From contig JANBPK010000711.1 in NCBI GenBank assembly GCA_027579435.1, positions 84,941 to 148,940 on the forward strand: DNA of 64,000 bases, given 5' to 3'. Origin of the DNA: Candolleomyces eurysporus (taxonomy: Eukaryota; Basidiomycota; Agaricomycetes; Agaricales; Psathyrellaceae). Of the stretch, positions 36,310 to 48,800 are shown one piece after another. Both the position numbers and the translations under genes were made by a program. The notes under the pieces are model-generated. The model was not told where the DNA came from, ran no database searches, and saw only the letters and a list, made by a program, of their open reading frames with translations. Numbering within the stretch: the stretch's first letter is position 1; every line of letters starts with the position of its first letter.

Positions 36310-37860
36310 AACATACCTTTTCTCCACCCCATTGTCCTTGTATGCAATCTGCGGCTTGAATTCCATCAACTTGAATAGAAGCACAATCTCATAATCCAAT
36401 CCATGAAACACTTTTGGCCCATTCTTCTTCTGTTGGAGTGCAAGTTTGGAGAGGTCAATTTCGATTTTGCAGATTTGGGTGTAGTTTTCTGGTGGAGAAG
36501 AGTGAGGGTTATAGGGGTGTCTTGAATATGTGAGGAAACTCTTACAAGTATCCAAATCCCTCCATCTGGGTTGAGGAATCAAACCCCTATACACCCATAC
36601 TTCAAATTACGCCTTCTTGAAATCACTCTTCCTCTCCAGCTCCCTGAAGTACGGTCTCTTGAGCTCTTTGTTTTCGGATACCTGGACGTTCTATGCACGG
36701 TATAAGCGACCCGGAGAATTTCAGGGGAGGTAGGGTATGTACCTTGGCAAGGATGAGATCAAACGAATCTTTGATCCTTCTCTGTACGCCAAACGATGGG
36801 AAGGCGTTTTGGAATCTAGTTTTGTGCTCTGGATCGTTTTCGAGGAAAGGTATGTGGCAGAAGTTTCCATAGGTCAGTTTGGATACGCGTGTGTTGACGA
36901 ATGGTCGAGGTAGAACAAGATAGCGCCGTCTGATACTGCTTTGTTGCTGAAAGAGATCAGAGTCGGTCAGGAGAAACGCAAAGTAGGGGGGGGAAGACCG
37001 GTGAGGAAGGAGAGACACACACATGGTTCTCTGTACGAACGACGTTTAAGCTGTAGGGACGGCAAGCTTCTTGAACTTTAGCAAACAGCCAGTCGCTCGC
37101 TGCGAAACCACCGACTCAAACGACGTGCTACGTGAAGGACATCGCCCATCAGCCTCCTGTTTTATTGTGGATGGGAGAGAGCCTGAATACATACAGAGAT
37201 AGGTCTGTGAGCCTGCCATCGTTGCTCGAGTACACCATTGACAACGCATTTGACGGAGGGTTCAAAGAACCTGGCAACGTCTGACCTGGATCTCAGTCAA
37301 TAGACCATTCAATAGGGAAATAAATAGGAGGAGTGACACACCCATCCAATTTCAGCTGCCCAAAACGAATGTTGCATGCCGGGTCGTTGTCCCTCGTCCC
37401 TCGTCGACCCAAATCTGAGGAAGCCTACACGCACTTCGCACGAACACGCCGGCGTGGATGGTGACGAAGATGGAACCATGGAGGTGACCTGTTTCCCGGC
37501 TGTCAGAAGGAGAAAATATACAATAGTGCTTTTGGGAACTGACATTGAGGGGGTGCTATCTCTTCGAAGACTGTGTCACGATCGGATCCTGCGAATGTTC
37601 GACCATACGCGCTAATGTCGACAGTTTCTCCACCAGCGTCCACCATGACAACGCCGTCCCCTGTCTGCAGTTATCATGAGTAAAACGGTAGATGGGAGAG
37701 AGGAAATGGGCGCACCGTCATAGCACCAGTAGGCAGTCCATTCTGGATGGAGAAGGGCAAACTCGCTTCACCCTCCGTAACGAATGATATTCTGGCAGGT
37801 CCCGCCGGATTGTCAGGTATCAGACCCGCCAGCACTTCTGCTCTTATTAGGAGTGTCAGT
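36310..37860 (-). pseudogene. Hsp70-like (HSPA12-type) ATPase pseudogene, truncated
   Basis: Collinear pieces on the minus strand match fungal Hsp70-like proteins: VLAGLIPDNPAG and SFVTEGEASL, then VMVDAGGETVDISAYGRTF, FEEIAPPQC, GSIFVT, RFGQLKLDG, RFFEPSVKCVVNG, VGGFAASDWLFAK, AVSDGAILFYLDH, VSKLTYGNFC, QVSENKEL and YEIVLLFKLMEFKPQIA. The phosphate loop reads DAGGET where DAGGGT is usual. Lesions: the N-terminal ATPase half is missing, a central segment of about 100 residues is lost near 37400-37540, there is a stop just before VGGFAAS, a 1-nt shift near 36905 after FYLDH, and an in-frame TAA at 36606-36608 before the FEVWVYRG segment. The 3' end stops where CpG-depleted DNA begins. Confidence 0.7.
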
Positions 37861-40000
37861 GCTCCTCTAAATGGTACAATAAACAGTCCTCATGGTAATC
37901 GGTCATTGTCATCAAGGATACAAGACAAGGAAATGAACCCGAGAGAGAGGTAAGGATGCGAAAGAAAGCGATAAAGACGAGTTGAAGGAGTTGAAGCTCG
38001 AGTGAGATCGTGGGGAGAGCAGAGAGATACTAAGAAGCGGGAAGAATTACGAGAGCAGACAGACTCCCGGGAGTAGGAGGAGCACGACGCCAGTCCGTCG
38101 GCGGTGAAGGAAGAAAGGAAGACATCCAGACTTCCGAGCATATCCTCTTTGGCAAAAAATGTTATGGACCGAACATCCGGAAGAACGGGGTACACACTAC
38201 AACGCTCCAAGATGCTTCCTGGTGGTCTTGCTAGCCATGCGCCTTCTACCGTCCATCCGCTGAATCCTGAATTCAATTGATCCGGACCATGTTCCTCTTA
38301 AGCAACAACACCCGCCCTGCGCTAACCAAACCCGTCGCAACCGCCACCCCACCTCAATGCACCTCCACCGACCAACGAACGCACTCCTAGGCAGGCAACG
38401 TTGTAGCAAAAAGCACACCTGCTTTTACGGTGACTGGTCCAAAGGTGCTACTAGTGGACTCGACTCGGTGGCGGTAGGGTGGTGAAGCGCAGTGAGGTGC
38501 CTTGGAGGATGCGGCGTGTACGGTTCATGAATAACAGGCGTAGTCGACCTCTGCACATCTTCGAGGTGGTTGTTTTAGCCCGCCTGCCTTGAGGGAAGGA
38601 AAGGGTAAATTAGCTAGGTGGACGGATGAAAGCGGAAACAAATATGTGTCAAAAAGGAGGGAGGATCAAAGGGACGAGCAAACGAAAAGGCGAACGAATG
38701 AGCACACGACCAATCGCCAGAACGAGAAAACATGTAAGAAGGAAGAGAGCAAGGATAGAAAGAAACCGAGCAAAGACAATTAGGTGTACGTACCATTCTT
38801 CGCCACAAGAACCAACCCGTTTACCCTCACTGGCTCTACCAGCAGCACTTTCGCCCATGGCGGCTTTTACTTAGCCATTTACCCACTATGCGCCTAATGT
38901 TGGCTGCGTGACGATGAAGCGGGCTTGGCTAGTCATTCATGGGTCCTGAAGTGGCTTGAGGGTAAGATTGTTGCGTGATAATTGGTTGACTAGCGCCGTC
39001 GAGGGAGGTTAGGCGTATCCGGATGGCGGAGCAGCCAATGCGTGGCAGTATGTTCAATGGTGATTTAAATCGCTGTCAGCGGGTAGTGGCGGCGGTGAAC
39101 AGGCGGGCACTAGGGGCGGGGCAGTCGCAATCGCGAACGTAGGTGGTCGGTCGACGGCCGTCCAGTGGAAGACCATAAGTGGAGGCACAAAGTACAGTGT
39201 CGACTGGCCTGAGATTGTCAACCAACCATCGCAATGCAACGCAGAGAACGGCAAAGGACTCACCAGCGACACGCAATGCGCACGAAAGGGGGCTGGCACT
39301 ACCCTCATTCTGATTCTGGCCATGAAAGACAAAGAAACCCTCGAGGAAGCCGTTGCGAGGGTCAGACGGATCCACGGCGAATTGAATATTTCTCAGTTCA
39401 ATTCAACGAAACACTGAGAGATCGCAGCTCTTCNAAAAAATGCCTGGAGAGCTGCGCTATCCGGTCTAGTCAATTCTATCGCGCCTGTTACGAATACGGG
39501 GTCGAAGAGGTGGAGGCCAAAGAGGTGCAAGGCTGTCGGTCCGGACCGGCCCTCCTATATCAGAAGCCGTTCCGGCCACCGATTGTACCCGCACTCAAGC
39601 ACTGCGACAGGTTAGGTATCTACATTCATCATCGTCCAGGGGGACCTGCCTACACTGCTAGTCGAGGACGCCATCTCAGCTTGCAATGGTGCTTGGCCGG
39701 AGCTTCCTGTTTCGTGGGCGCGCTGCTGGTCAGTCCTTGGTCTCTTCATCCATGGCGCAATGGTTTACCATCATCCTCTTCACAGATCGACCGACAGCAT
39801 GCCTGACGTCGCCGTACGGCTCTCGACCGACCACCTACGCTTGCCACACTGCGCCCACGCGACGTCGACACTGACACTATTGCACTGGCCGAACGACTAA
39901 CGCAATGGGTGAACATGGCCACAAGGGCCGATGAGGATAAACTCCCGTAGCGAAGCATAGTATGTGGCCGTCCCTTGTCTTTGACCCTCGCCCCCTTCGA
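37861..40000. other. Intergenic, no gene recognised; one short inverted repeat
   Basis: CpG content is normal. A 17-bp sequence CGTAGGTGGTCGGTCGA at about 39136 recurs inverted at about 39826, with weaker matching outside it. A purine-rich tract lies at about 38590-38780. Open frames here (for example 39234-39806) have no family features. Confidence 0.45.
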
Positions 40001-41238
40001 CCCTTTGGCGTAGATCGAAACATTTGTCCCTCCTTGCGCTCCCCTTTTCGCTTCTGCCTGCTTTCCCTATTCTTTCTTTCCTTCCCCTCCTATCCCCTCA
40101 GCTCCCGACTAACGGCCTTCCCTTCTTTCGCCTCACAGTCTCAGGCAAACTAGCCGGCCTAAACAGCTACTTCGAAAGTGTACTAGCCAGGGACGACTGC
40201 ATCCTCGTATACATGACCTCGGCGCATACCGCCCAACGCTTGACCCTCATCGGGGGCTCCGACAAGTCCAGCGATGGCGCCTGTGGATGAGCCCGTTACG
40301 CTTTTGGCAGCGAGTAGGCCAACTCGGCAGCTCGCGTTGCCCTGGAGTGCGGGTCGGAGGTTCGTGGTTGCACTTCGTTCGCTCGATTGGTGCGGGGTGG
40401 GTGTCGTTGGTATGGGGGAACGTGGTCTGTATCAACGTTCGCTCAAGAGGAAGCAGATGGGGGATGGAAGGTGGGTGGATAGAGACCCGGAAGCGTCTTG
40501 GACGAGTTGCGTAGGGTGTGCCTCGTCCTGTCGGGTGCTGGACCCGTGCGATTTGGTTAGGCCAGGAGGACATGCTCGGAAGTCTGGATGCCTTCCAATA
40601 CCTCCTTCACCAGCGACCGACCTACATTCTCGTGCTCCTACCCCTTGGACGTCCGCTCTGTCCTCTCCCCACGATCTCGGTCGGTCATTGAGATCAAGTC
40701 ATCAGTCTCACTTTCTTTTGCATCCTTCCCTTTGCTTGGGTTAATATCATCGGACTATCTGCCTCCTCTATCTGACTACATAGCTTCTTCCTCTTTCCTT
40801 CTTTTTGTGAATAGTTTCCGCTTTCTGGGTTTTTTGTAGAGTCCCTCTAACGTAGTTTTACAAACATTATCATCCTGATTTCCTTTACTACATCTGTCCA
40901 CGCGCCTTGCAGAGCAGTCGCCTCTCAGCGTAGGAAGAGAGGCTCGGGAGAATGCTAGACTGGTGCCAGGTGAAACGGTGTCTCGTCGGAGGTAAGGCCC
41001 TGGATACCTGGACACCGTCGATCGACCCAAGCGACAGCCAGGCACTACTACTCGCTGGAAAATATCAATATTAGACGCCCGAGGCAGTGCTCGAGTCTTT
41101 CACACACATCACACCACGTGAACCTGGGGTTCCCAAACTGGTCTCGAGCGGTACGTTGGAGCTGCCCTCTTCGACTACTACTTCCACCAACCTCGTTCAC
41201 AATCTCACTCGTCGTTATTGGATATTGGTGAACTGGAC
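40001..41238. repeat. Duplicated upstream flank of NACHT-WD40 copy 2
   Basis: Direct-repeat partner of 26430-27594. Similarity continues into the coding region and its introns, showing that regulatory flank and gene were duplicated together. Confidence 0.6.
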
Positions 41239-44200
41239 ATGGCTCCCCTGGAAGAACAGCGTAACAAACCCCGAAAACGAGATCGATTCAGAAAGTTCTT
41301 CGAAGATCGTTTCGGTTCTCGCACACCATCGCCCTTTCGGTCTCGCATCAGCTACGAAGGCGTCAAGACCACACTGCGGAAGGTCGTCGAAGTATCGGAT
41401 GTATTTCCCCCGTTGAAGAGCGTCGCTGCAGGACTGTTGGTCATTTGCGATACCGTCGATGTGAGTCCTTCCTTGAACCAGACACGATCCTCCGTATCGA
41501 TCCACGAGCAGGCGTATGGCGAGAATAAGCAAGAATTTGACGAACTTCTCAAGAGGGTGGATGTGTTGTCGAAGATTATGGTCTCTTGTCCACCCGATGT
41601 TTCGCAAGAGATGAAAGACCGTTTCGATGGGTTGTCACGGTGAGAGCAGGTCGTTCATTCCGAGCGTCAGTATTCTCAGCCCGTGCCGGATCGTGCAGGA
41701 CCCTGGAGAAGAACAAGAAGATACTACAAGCCAAGGTGGATCCAGACAGATCAGGGGTCGAACGCGTGATGCTCGCCGCGCAAGACAAGCAAGAAGTGTC
41801 AAAGCTTACGCAGGAGATTAGGTTTGCGATCGAGATAGCCATGGTGAGCCTCCTTTGATCGTACTTGTGACGCTGACCTCACAGCTTCCTAGTTTGACGC
41901 GATCATCGAGAATAAGGCTCAGACCCTCCAGATTGTGAGTGGGGTCCACTGGTTGAAGGAACGAATCAATGGTGCGTCTGATTCGTAGCATCGGTTTCCG
42001 CTTCTCATGGGCCTCGATAGTAATTGAGGACCACACCGGAATCATGCGCACTATCGAACGGGATGTCAAGTCGCTGAAGAAATTTAGTACGTTTATCCCA
42101 CTCATTCTACATTTATCACGGTGCTCAGCCGCGAAATCAGATATACACCAGAAACTAGGGAGAGTGGAAGGTGCAGAGTATAGCAACGCAAGAAGAGGTG
42201 ACGGGTGCATCCCTGGATCCCGGGTATCGCTACTGGCCATGTTGCTCGTGTGGGCGACGGATCCGAGATCCCCTCACCTGTTCTGGCTCAGCGGCCTCGC
42301 CGGAACAGGAAAGACCACTGTGTCAAGATCCTTTTGCTCGCAGCTCGACGACCGGGGGCTTCTGGGTGCGACCTTCTTCTGTACACTCAAAGAAGCAGAT
42401 AAGAGGGATGTGTATCTCATCATCCCCACCCTCGCGAGGATTCTGGCAGAGGAACGACCTACATTCGGCGATGCACTTGAAGAAATTCTCGATTCTGACA
42501 AAAGCTGCAGGAATCCAACAGAGATGAGGTTGAAAGACCAGTACTTGAAACTCATCCTCTTGCCTGCAGAGAAGACTTTTGCTGCTGATGAGCTCCTTGT
42601 GCTTGGGGTAGATGCCCTTGATGAATGCAATGATCAAGATGCTGTCAGGCTCTTCATTGCAGCTATTATGTCACAGAAGCCAAGGATCCCACTCAAGTTC
42701 TTCCTTACTAGCAGGCCTGAGACCTCTCTCCGGGAGTCCTTTGAATCATCTACCCACCATGGGTGGCTTCGACTTCATGACATTGAAGCTGACATTGTCA
42801 GAGCTGATATACTGCTCTATCTGAATGACCAGCTGAAATGCATCCCAGGGGTGTATAGCCACTATCAGGCAAATTGGCCACCTCCAGAGATTCAAACTCT
42901 TGTCAATGTCTCTGGAACACTGTTTATTATTGCAGCCACCATGGCTGCATATATTTCCACTTCCTCTGGGAATTGCTTGGAGCGGTTCCAGGAACTTGGC
43001 CAGCCATCTGCAAATGTCCAGCTTTCTGGCATTGAGGCCTTGTACAGCAGAATTTTGGCTGAAGCATTCAAAAATCTGGAACAAAAGGAGGCAGATATGA
43101 TATGGTTTTGCCTGTCACTCCTTGTGACAGCCCAGAAGCCTGTTTCAGTGAACACCTATGCCAAATTGCACAGCACAAATACTATGGCAATCCGAGAAGC
43201 CTTCAAGTCCCTTCATTCTGTTGTCCAAGTCCCTGATAAGGGCTGTGATGATGCACCCGTCTCAATCTTTCATGCATCATTTGTGGACTACCTGACATCA
43301 GAAAAGCTTCAGGACAAAAAGTGGTCAATCAACAAATGTTCTGCACACCATCTTGTAGCTGAGGTGTGCTTCAACCTCATGGACTCTGGGCTATACTTTG
43401 GAATATCAGGAGCCAAAACTTCATACCAGAGCAATGAAAACCAACCTATGCATTTGCAAATTGAAGCTGCACTAGCTTATGCATGTACAGCTTGGGGGGN
43501 ACCATGTTCTCTATGCTGGAGTCACCAAGCCTTTGCAACAGAAAATGCAGGAGTTTGTGGAGACAAGGAAGGTGTTGTATTGGCTGGAAGCTCTGAGTGT
43601 GTTGAAGAATGTCAGCTATGCCTACAACACACTCTGGCAAATATCCAAGGTAAGCACATGATCAGTGAATCCATGGCATGAGAATTGATAAACAATACAG
43701 AAACTCATGGCAACTGAGCTTGGGCCATTGCTAAACAATGTTGGGGATTTTGCACACAACTTTGCCACACCTATCAGCCACAGTGCTCCCCATCTGTATC
43801 TGTCAGCACTGCCATTCTATGCTGCAACAGAACAGCCACTGCAGGCACTTCTAGGTTTTCAATCAGTTCCTATCATTCACCATAGCTCCCCCTATAGACA
43901 AGTGGTCTCCATGATAACAACTCAAGCTGGAGTAAATTCCATTGTGTTCTCTCCAAGTGGTAAATATATTGTCTCAGGTTCAGGAAATGGAGAGATTCAA
44001 CTGTGGAATGGTCAGACTGGGCAAGCAGCCTTGGAGCCAATGACAGGGCATAGTGACTGGGTCAGATCTGTTGCCTTCTCTCCCGATGGCAAGTACATTG
44101 TCTCAGGCTCAGATGACAACACCATCAGGCTGTGGGATGCTCACACAGGACAGCCAGCCTTGGAGCCAATGACAGGGCATAGCAACTGGGTCACATCTGT

Positions 44201-44687
44201 TGCATTCTCTCCTGATGGCAAGTACATTGTCTCAGGCTCTTATGACAAGACCATCAGGCTGTGGGATGCTCACACAGGACAGCCAGCCTTGGAGCCAATG
44301 ACAGGGCATAGCAACTTGGTCACATCTGTTGCATTCTCTCTTGATGGCAAATACATTGTCTCAGGCTTGAGTGACAACACCATCAGGCTGTGGGATAATC
44401 ATCCAAGATGGCCAACATTGGAGCCAATTACAGGGCATAGCAATGATGTTGGATTACAATCATTCAATCCAGAATTTCTGTTTTTACACACCTATCCACC
44501 TGGGGCCCTTATGCTCAATGACAATGGTTGGATCCAGAATGCATCAGGAAACCTCCTGCTCTGGGTTCCACCCTATTCTCAGGCTGGCCTTTTACAGAGT
44601 CGGAATTTTCTCATCATTGGAAATATTCAAACTACCAGAGTTAAGCTCATTTATGCAGTTTATCATGGGTTTGACTGGCTCAAGTAA
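41239..44687 (+). CDS. NACHT-WD40 STAND protein (NLR-type), copy 2
   Basis: Exons: 41239-41460, 41512-41639, 41699-41843, 41893-41971, 42021-42086, 42129-43649, 43701-44687. Dropping the N at 43500 gives 3147 nt, 1048 aa. Copy 1 reads GGGGGGACC at the same place, which supports the N as an extra base. A helical head (TTLRKVVEVSDVFPPLKSVAA) resembles HeLo/MLKL-type four-helix domains of fungal death proteins. The NACHT domain has GLAGTGKTTVS and LVLGVDALDEC. Four WD40 units of exactly 129 nt follow, then a tail with GWIQNAS and LLLWVPPYSQ. In known HET-D/E-type proteins a variable WD40 tract senses a ligand and NACHT oligomerisation triggers cell death; that role is inferred here. The head is about 45 residues shorter than in copy 1. 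Intron 5 is 42 nt and in frame, so its retention would not stop translation. Confidence 0.8.
43934..44460 (+). repeat. WD40 repeat tract of copy 2, four 129-bp units
   Basis: Units start about 129 bp apart near 43950, 44078, 44207 and 44336. The middle two are nearly identical at DNA level (SPDGKYIVSGSDDNTIRLWD against SPDGKYIVSGSYDKTIRLWD). Differences concentrate at a few surface-type positions (SGNGE, SDDN, SYDK, LSDN; HSDWV, HSNWV, HSNLV). This is the pattern of recently shuffled HET-type repeats. Confidence 0.75.
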
Positions 44688-45576
44688 GTCCCAACACCTC
44701 TGCCCTACTTTACCCCATTAAATTCCCTCAAGATGTAGAGATGTCTCTCCAAGTAATAATCAACCACATCAGCCTTGGCCTATCATTACTGTAAGTTTTG
44801 CCCATGGTGATGATGATTTTGTCTTGCAACTTACCATGGTTAGGATTCAATCTAACTTCTCTCCATTCAACACTTTTACCCACAGGATTATTCTTTTAAT
44901 CAACTGTCATAGTTTATGATCTGTTTGTATCCTTCAGGTCCAACTTTCATATGTCATGCCTTCTGTACATTGTTGTGTGCTTGCCCACTACTTTCTGTTG
45001 GTTAACCATCTTCATGAGCTAACTTGTTGCCTACCTGATGAAGGACCATTAATTAAAGCTTATCTTTTATCTTTTCTTTTCCTTTTGTTAAAAATAGATA
45101 AATCCTGCAAAAATGATTTCCCTTTTACTCATTTGTACTATTAGAATTATTGAATGTACAACAAGTGTTGTCTGTCTAGGAGTTTTGAGAACCTTTGAAG
45201 CAAGCTTGATTAAAGCACAAGAAGCCTGTGATAGGGATCTTCCCATCATACAGATTGGCTCTGCTTCAGCACATCTAACTATGCTGACCCATGCTTCTCA
45301 GACTCTTGAAGACCTTCTCTTTCTCTCTTGGAATTCCAGACTCTTCCCACATGTTTTATTATCTTTTGTATTTGTCTTTTGCTTACTTTCAAATTCTTGA
45401 AAGCTCTAGAATAATGGTAGCCAGAAGAGTATATAAGGATCATTATAAGCAGGGTTTAATTTATTGATTCTTTGCTCAGTATCTCAAACTCCCCATCCCC
45501 ATCAAATGTGGTTTGGGTCCCTCCAGCCCAGCTGGTTTCCCAATTCACAATTAACAAAGAATCAGATGGGAAGCGG
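44688..45576. other. CpG-depleted 3' flank of NACHT-WD40 copy 2
   Basis: The first ~250 bp resemble the sequence after copy 1. No gene recognised. Confidence 0.5.
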
Positions 45577-45834
45577 TGATGTGCAGGTAGCAAACTAGGC
45601 TGCTCTAACAACCAAACTATAGAACTAAGACACACACAACACCACAACATAACAACACACCAAAAACCTTTGTGAAGATAAAGGCAGGCAAAGTGTGTAG
45701 GTAAAAGCTCTAAGTCTAGTGGACAGAGGCTTCTAGAGCTCTTTCTGTACAATTGCAAGTTTGAGGGGGAGCTAAGCCTCAACCAGCAACAATATTTATG
45801 CTTTGCAAATTGACTTCACTAACACATGGTGGGT
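45577..45834 (-). repeat. Decayed LTR fragment, - orientation
   Basis: Read on the minus strand it has the same block order as 34394-34653: CCCACCATGTGTTAG, GGTTGAGGCTTAGCTCCCCC, GACTTAGAGC, GTGTGTGTCTTAG, TGCACATCA. CG is nearly absent. Confidence 0.65.
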
Positions 45835-48800
45835 TTTGAGACAAACAGATAACTTTGAAACAGAGGGACATGGCCTCAAGCAACTTTAACACAAGAACAA
45901 TTCAATAAACGCTAGCAACACAACTCTGATTGACTTTGCAAACTTAAACACTTTGCTCTTGATAACATTAGCAGAAGACATTGTTTCTTGTGTCATCTAT
46001 AAAAAGGTAAGTGCTGTTGCAAGCTGCATGTCTGAGAGCTTCAAGGTCTTCTGCTGCATCCCTCAATCCCAGTATTGCTGGCTCTTTGAGCACAAGCACT
46101 AGGGTGAGGAGGCATGGTGATGTGTGGTTGGTCACCCAGTCACTGGCTCAGCAGACCTTGAGACACAGACCTGATTGACAATGGTAATTGGCAAGAGTGA
46201 CTTAAATGGACAGGATATCTAGAGAATATATAGTTTGCATTTTGTTCACCAATAGATGCTGTTTTTGGGGACCAAGAACAAGTAAATGCCCAAAGAGGGA
46301 CAAGGTGGCTGCTTCTTGTCAAAAAGAGTGGGAAGCAGTGTTGGAAAAGTCAATCCATCAGGGTTACAATTAAGGCCATGCCCATGCCAGTGTTAGCATT
46401 TGGTGTTGGGTGCATATGATGGGCACTGACACAAGGTGATGGCCACAATGTTTCTAAGCAAAACATGGATAAAAAATTTAAAAAAAGATATTGGATTTTT
46501 TTGTTGCATGTTCTGATTGAATCATGACAAAGGAAATGGGAATGCATGTTTCCAAAATCACATCAATATGGCTGGGCTGTTGAAATACAAAGGAATCATC
46601 TCTCTTTGTGTTTTGAAAGTCTTTCCATAAAAAACATGTTCAAATTAATCCCAATGCTTCTACAAAGCTTTCACGATGTTTTTGGAGATAACATGGTGAA
46701 TGCCACCCTGTGTGAACCTTGTGGATCAAACCCTTGGGAGGATGCCTTTGCATGACTGGTGATTATTTGGTTGCTCTACCTAAGCAATGAAGATTGATTT
46801 AGGCTCCAGGGCCTCAAAACATGAAACTTACCAAGATGGGAACTGGAATGTGATGACACACACAAACACACACACATCAGGTGATAGAACAACAGGGTTG
46901 CATTGCACAGAAAGACTGATAACAGGCATCAATTCCATGTTTGGCATGATGCTCCAAATCAAATAACTCAGATGGCGCAGTTGGAGATATTTCTCCAAGG
47001 GGCTCACTAAAGATGTCCGTGTCTCAAAATATAAATAAAAAAATAAAATAATCAAGGGGAAAGAAAAAAATAAGAGAAGAGAAAGAGTTGTAGCCCACAC
47101 TGTGGTTTTTGATGTGTTTTTTCAAAGAGCACATTTTAGACAAACCAAATGCAAGGGTTGACTTTGTCTACAATCCACAATACAAATGTTCAAGCTAGGC
47201 AAATTCAAATTTGCATTGCATGTGTCTGGCCTCCTTCTGCCACCACTAAGACTTTGCTCAATATGTGTCCAATGTAGGCACATTAAACACAAACTGTAAA
47301 CAAATGCATTCCTTGCACCTGATTTGCTTAAGATGTGCTCATTGAACAAACACATAAAAAACCACAGTACCACCTTGATAGCAGCTCACAGTCCAAAGGG
47401 TAAGCTGGTTGTACCTGTCATTAAGGTAAGAGAGTGTTGCCAGTCAAGAAGCAGCAGCTCCCAAATGGGAAATTACTAATATCCAGATCACGGCCACACA
47501 GTTAGAGAATTCCCTAACACTCCCTACCTTGTCAAATAATCACCAGCAGTAGAAAAACTCCATAAATAATTGTGCAGCCTTGTGCCATTTTTAGAAGCTT
47601 GCTCATGAGATTTTGGAGGAATACACCAAGGTCTAAATTTTGTACAAGCATTTCTTTTGATTTCCCTAATGGATCTTGATAAATATGATAATCCAGGTTG
47701 ATCCATTGCTGAGTTCCAGGCTGGCAGGGCCCTTCCCATACAGTTTGTGTAAGTTCTTGGCACACAATGGGCCATTTCTCTTGTGGCNTTTTGTGTTGGA
47801 AGCGTGCATTTCCAACAATAAGAACAAGCCCAGAAACAATTGAACTGAATGGCTTAAAGTGCCAAAGTTAGGTGTTCTTTCTTGTACCTAAGAGGCTGGA
47901 ATATCAAATAGTATTTGCATGATACCTTGATGAGCTCTCAAGTGCTACTCTTTTTTTCTTTTTTTTTGGTGGAAAATGGAATTTTTTTTACAATTAGAAT
48001 GGGCCCTTGAACAGTAAAATTGAACCATTAGATGCACTGAAATTGTGTTGAGATTTTTGAGGCTCACAATTTTGGAATGCTGAGTCATATTTTCATGTTT
48101 TTGTACCATTCTTTTGCTCTTTCCTCTTATTCTTGTTTGAGATGTGCTTCTACAGTATGTAGAAATCTGTAAATACTATATATGCCTTGTAAACCAATTC
48201 AACAGGCCAGAAAATATTATTTAGCTTCAAGTTGAATTTCCAAACCAGAATCTTCTCAGAGTGATGCTATTCTCCTGCAGTAGTATGAATCCATTTCAGC
48301 TAATATGCATGTACAATTTCCTCTTATAGCAATACAATACAATCTATGCTAGTCAAACTACTCTAGTCCCTGCCCCTCATTCTTGAGTGCAAGATCAACT
48401 TTGGCTACCTACCATGTACCCCCACCCTGATTACATAGCAGCCAACCATGTCAAAAAAAATAACATTACCCACTACCTCCTCCCTGTCATGGGCAAGGTT
48501 TTTTGGGGATAGAAAACAAGCTTAAGAATGAAGGACAACAGTGGGGGGCCAAGAACTTGGGTAGGTATTTGAGCTTTACTCATGGGTACCAAAAATAGTG
48601 TTGCTCATGTAAGATGCAACAAAGGGCTCAGTTGGCCATTATTAATGCAAAAGATGGCCACATACCACTATAAATTTAGCTACCTTTACTGTATGACCAT
48701 TGAGCATCTAATCAAGTTTCAGCTCAGAAAATGCAGGCTCAAATGAATATTTGGACAGCTCACCTGCAGGCATTCTGCTCATGTGAATTTTGATGCAACA

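Noticed and set aside
39130..39845. 17-bp inverted repeat as the ends of a small transposon
   Set aside because: Arms are short, matching beyond them is weak and no target duplication was found.
47524..47775. Overlapping minus-strand frames as a transposase relic
   Set aside because: No catalytic motif could be recognised in any frame, so naming a family would be a guess.
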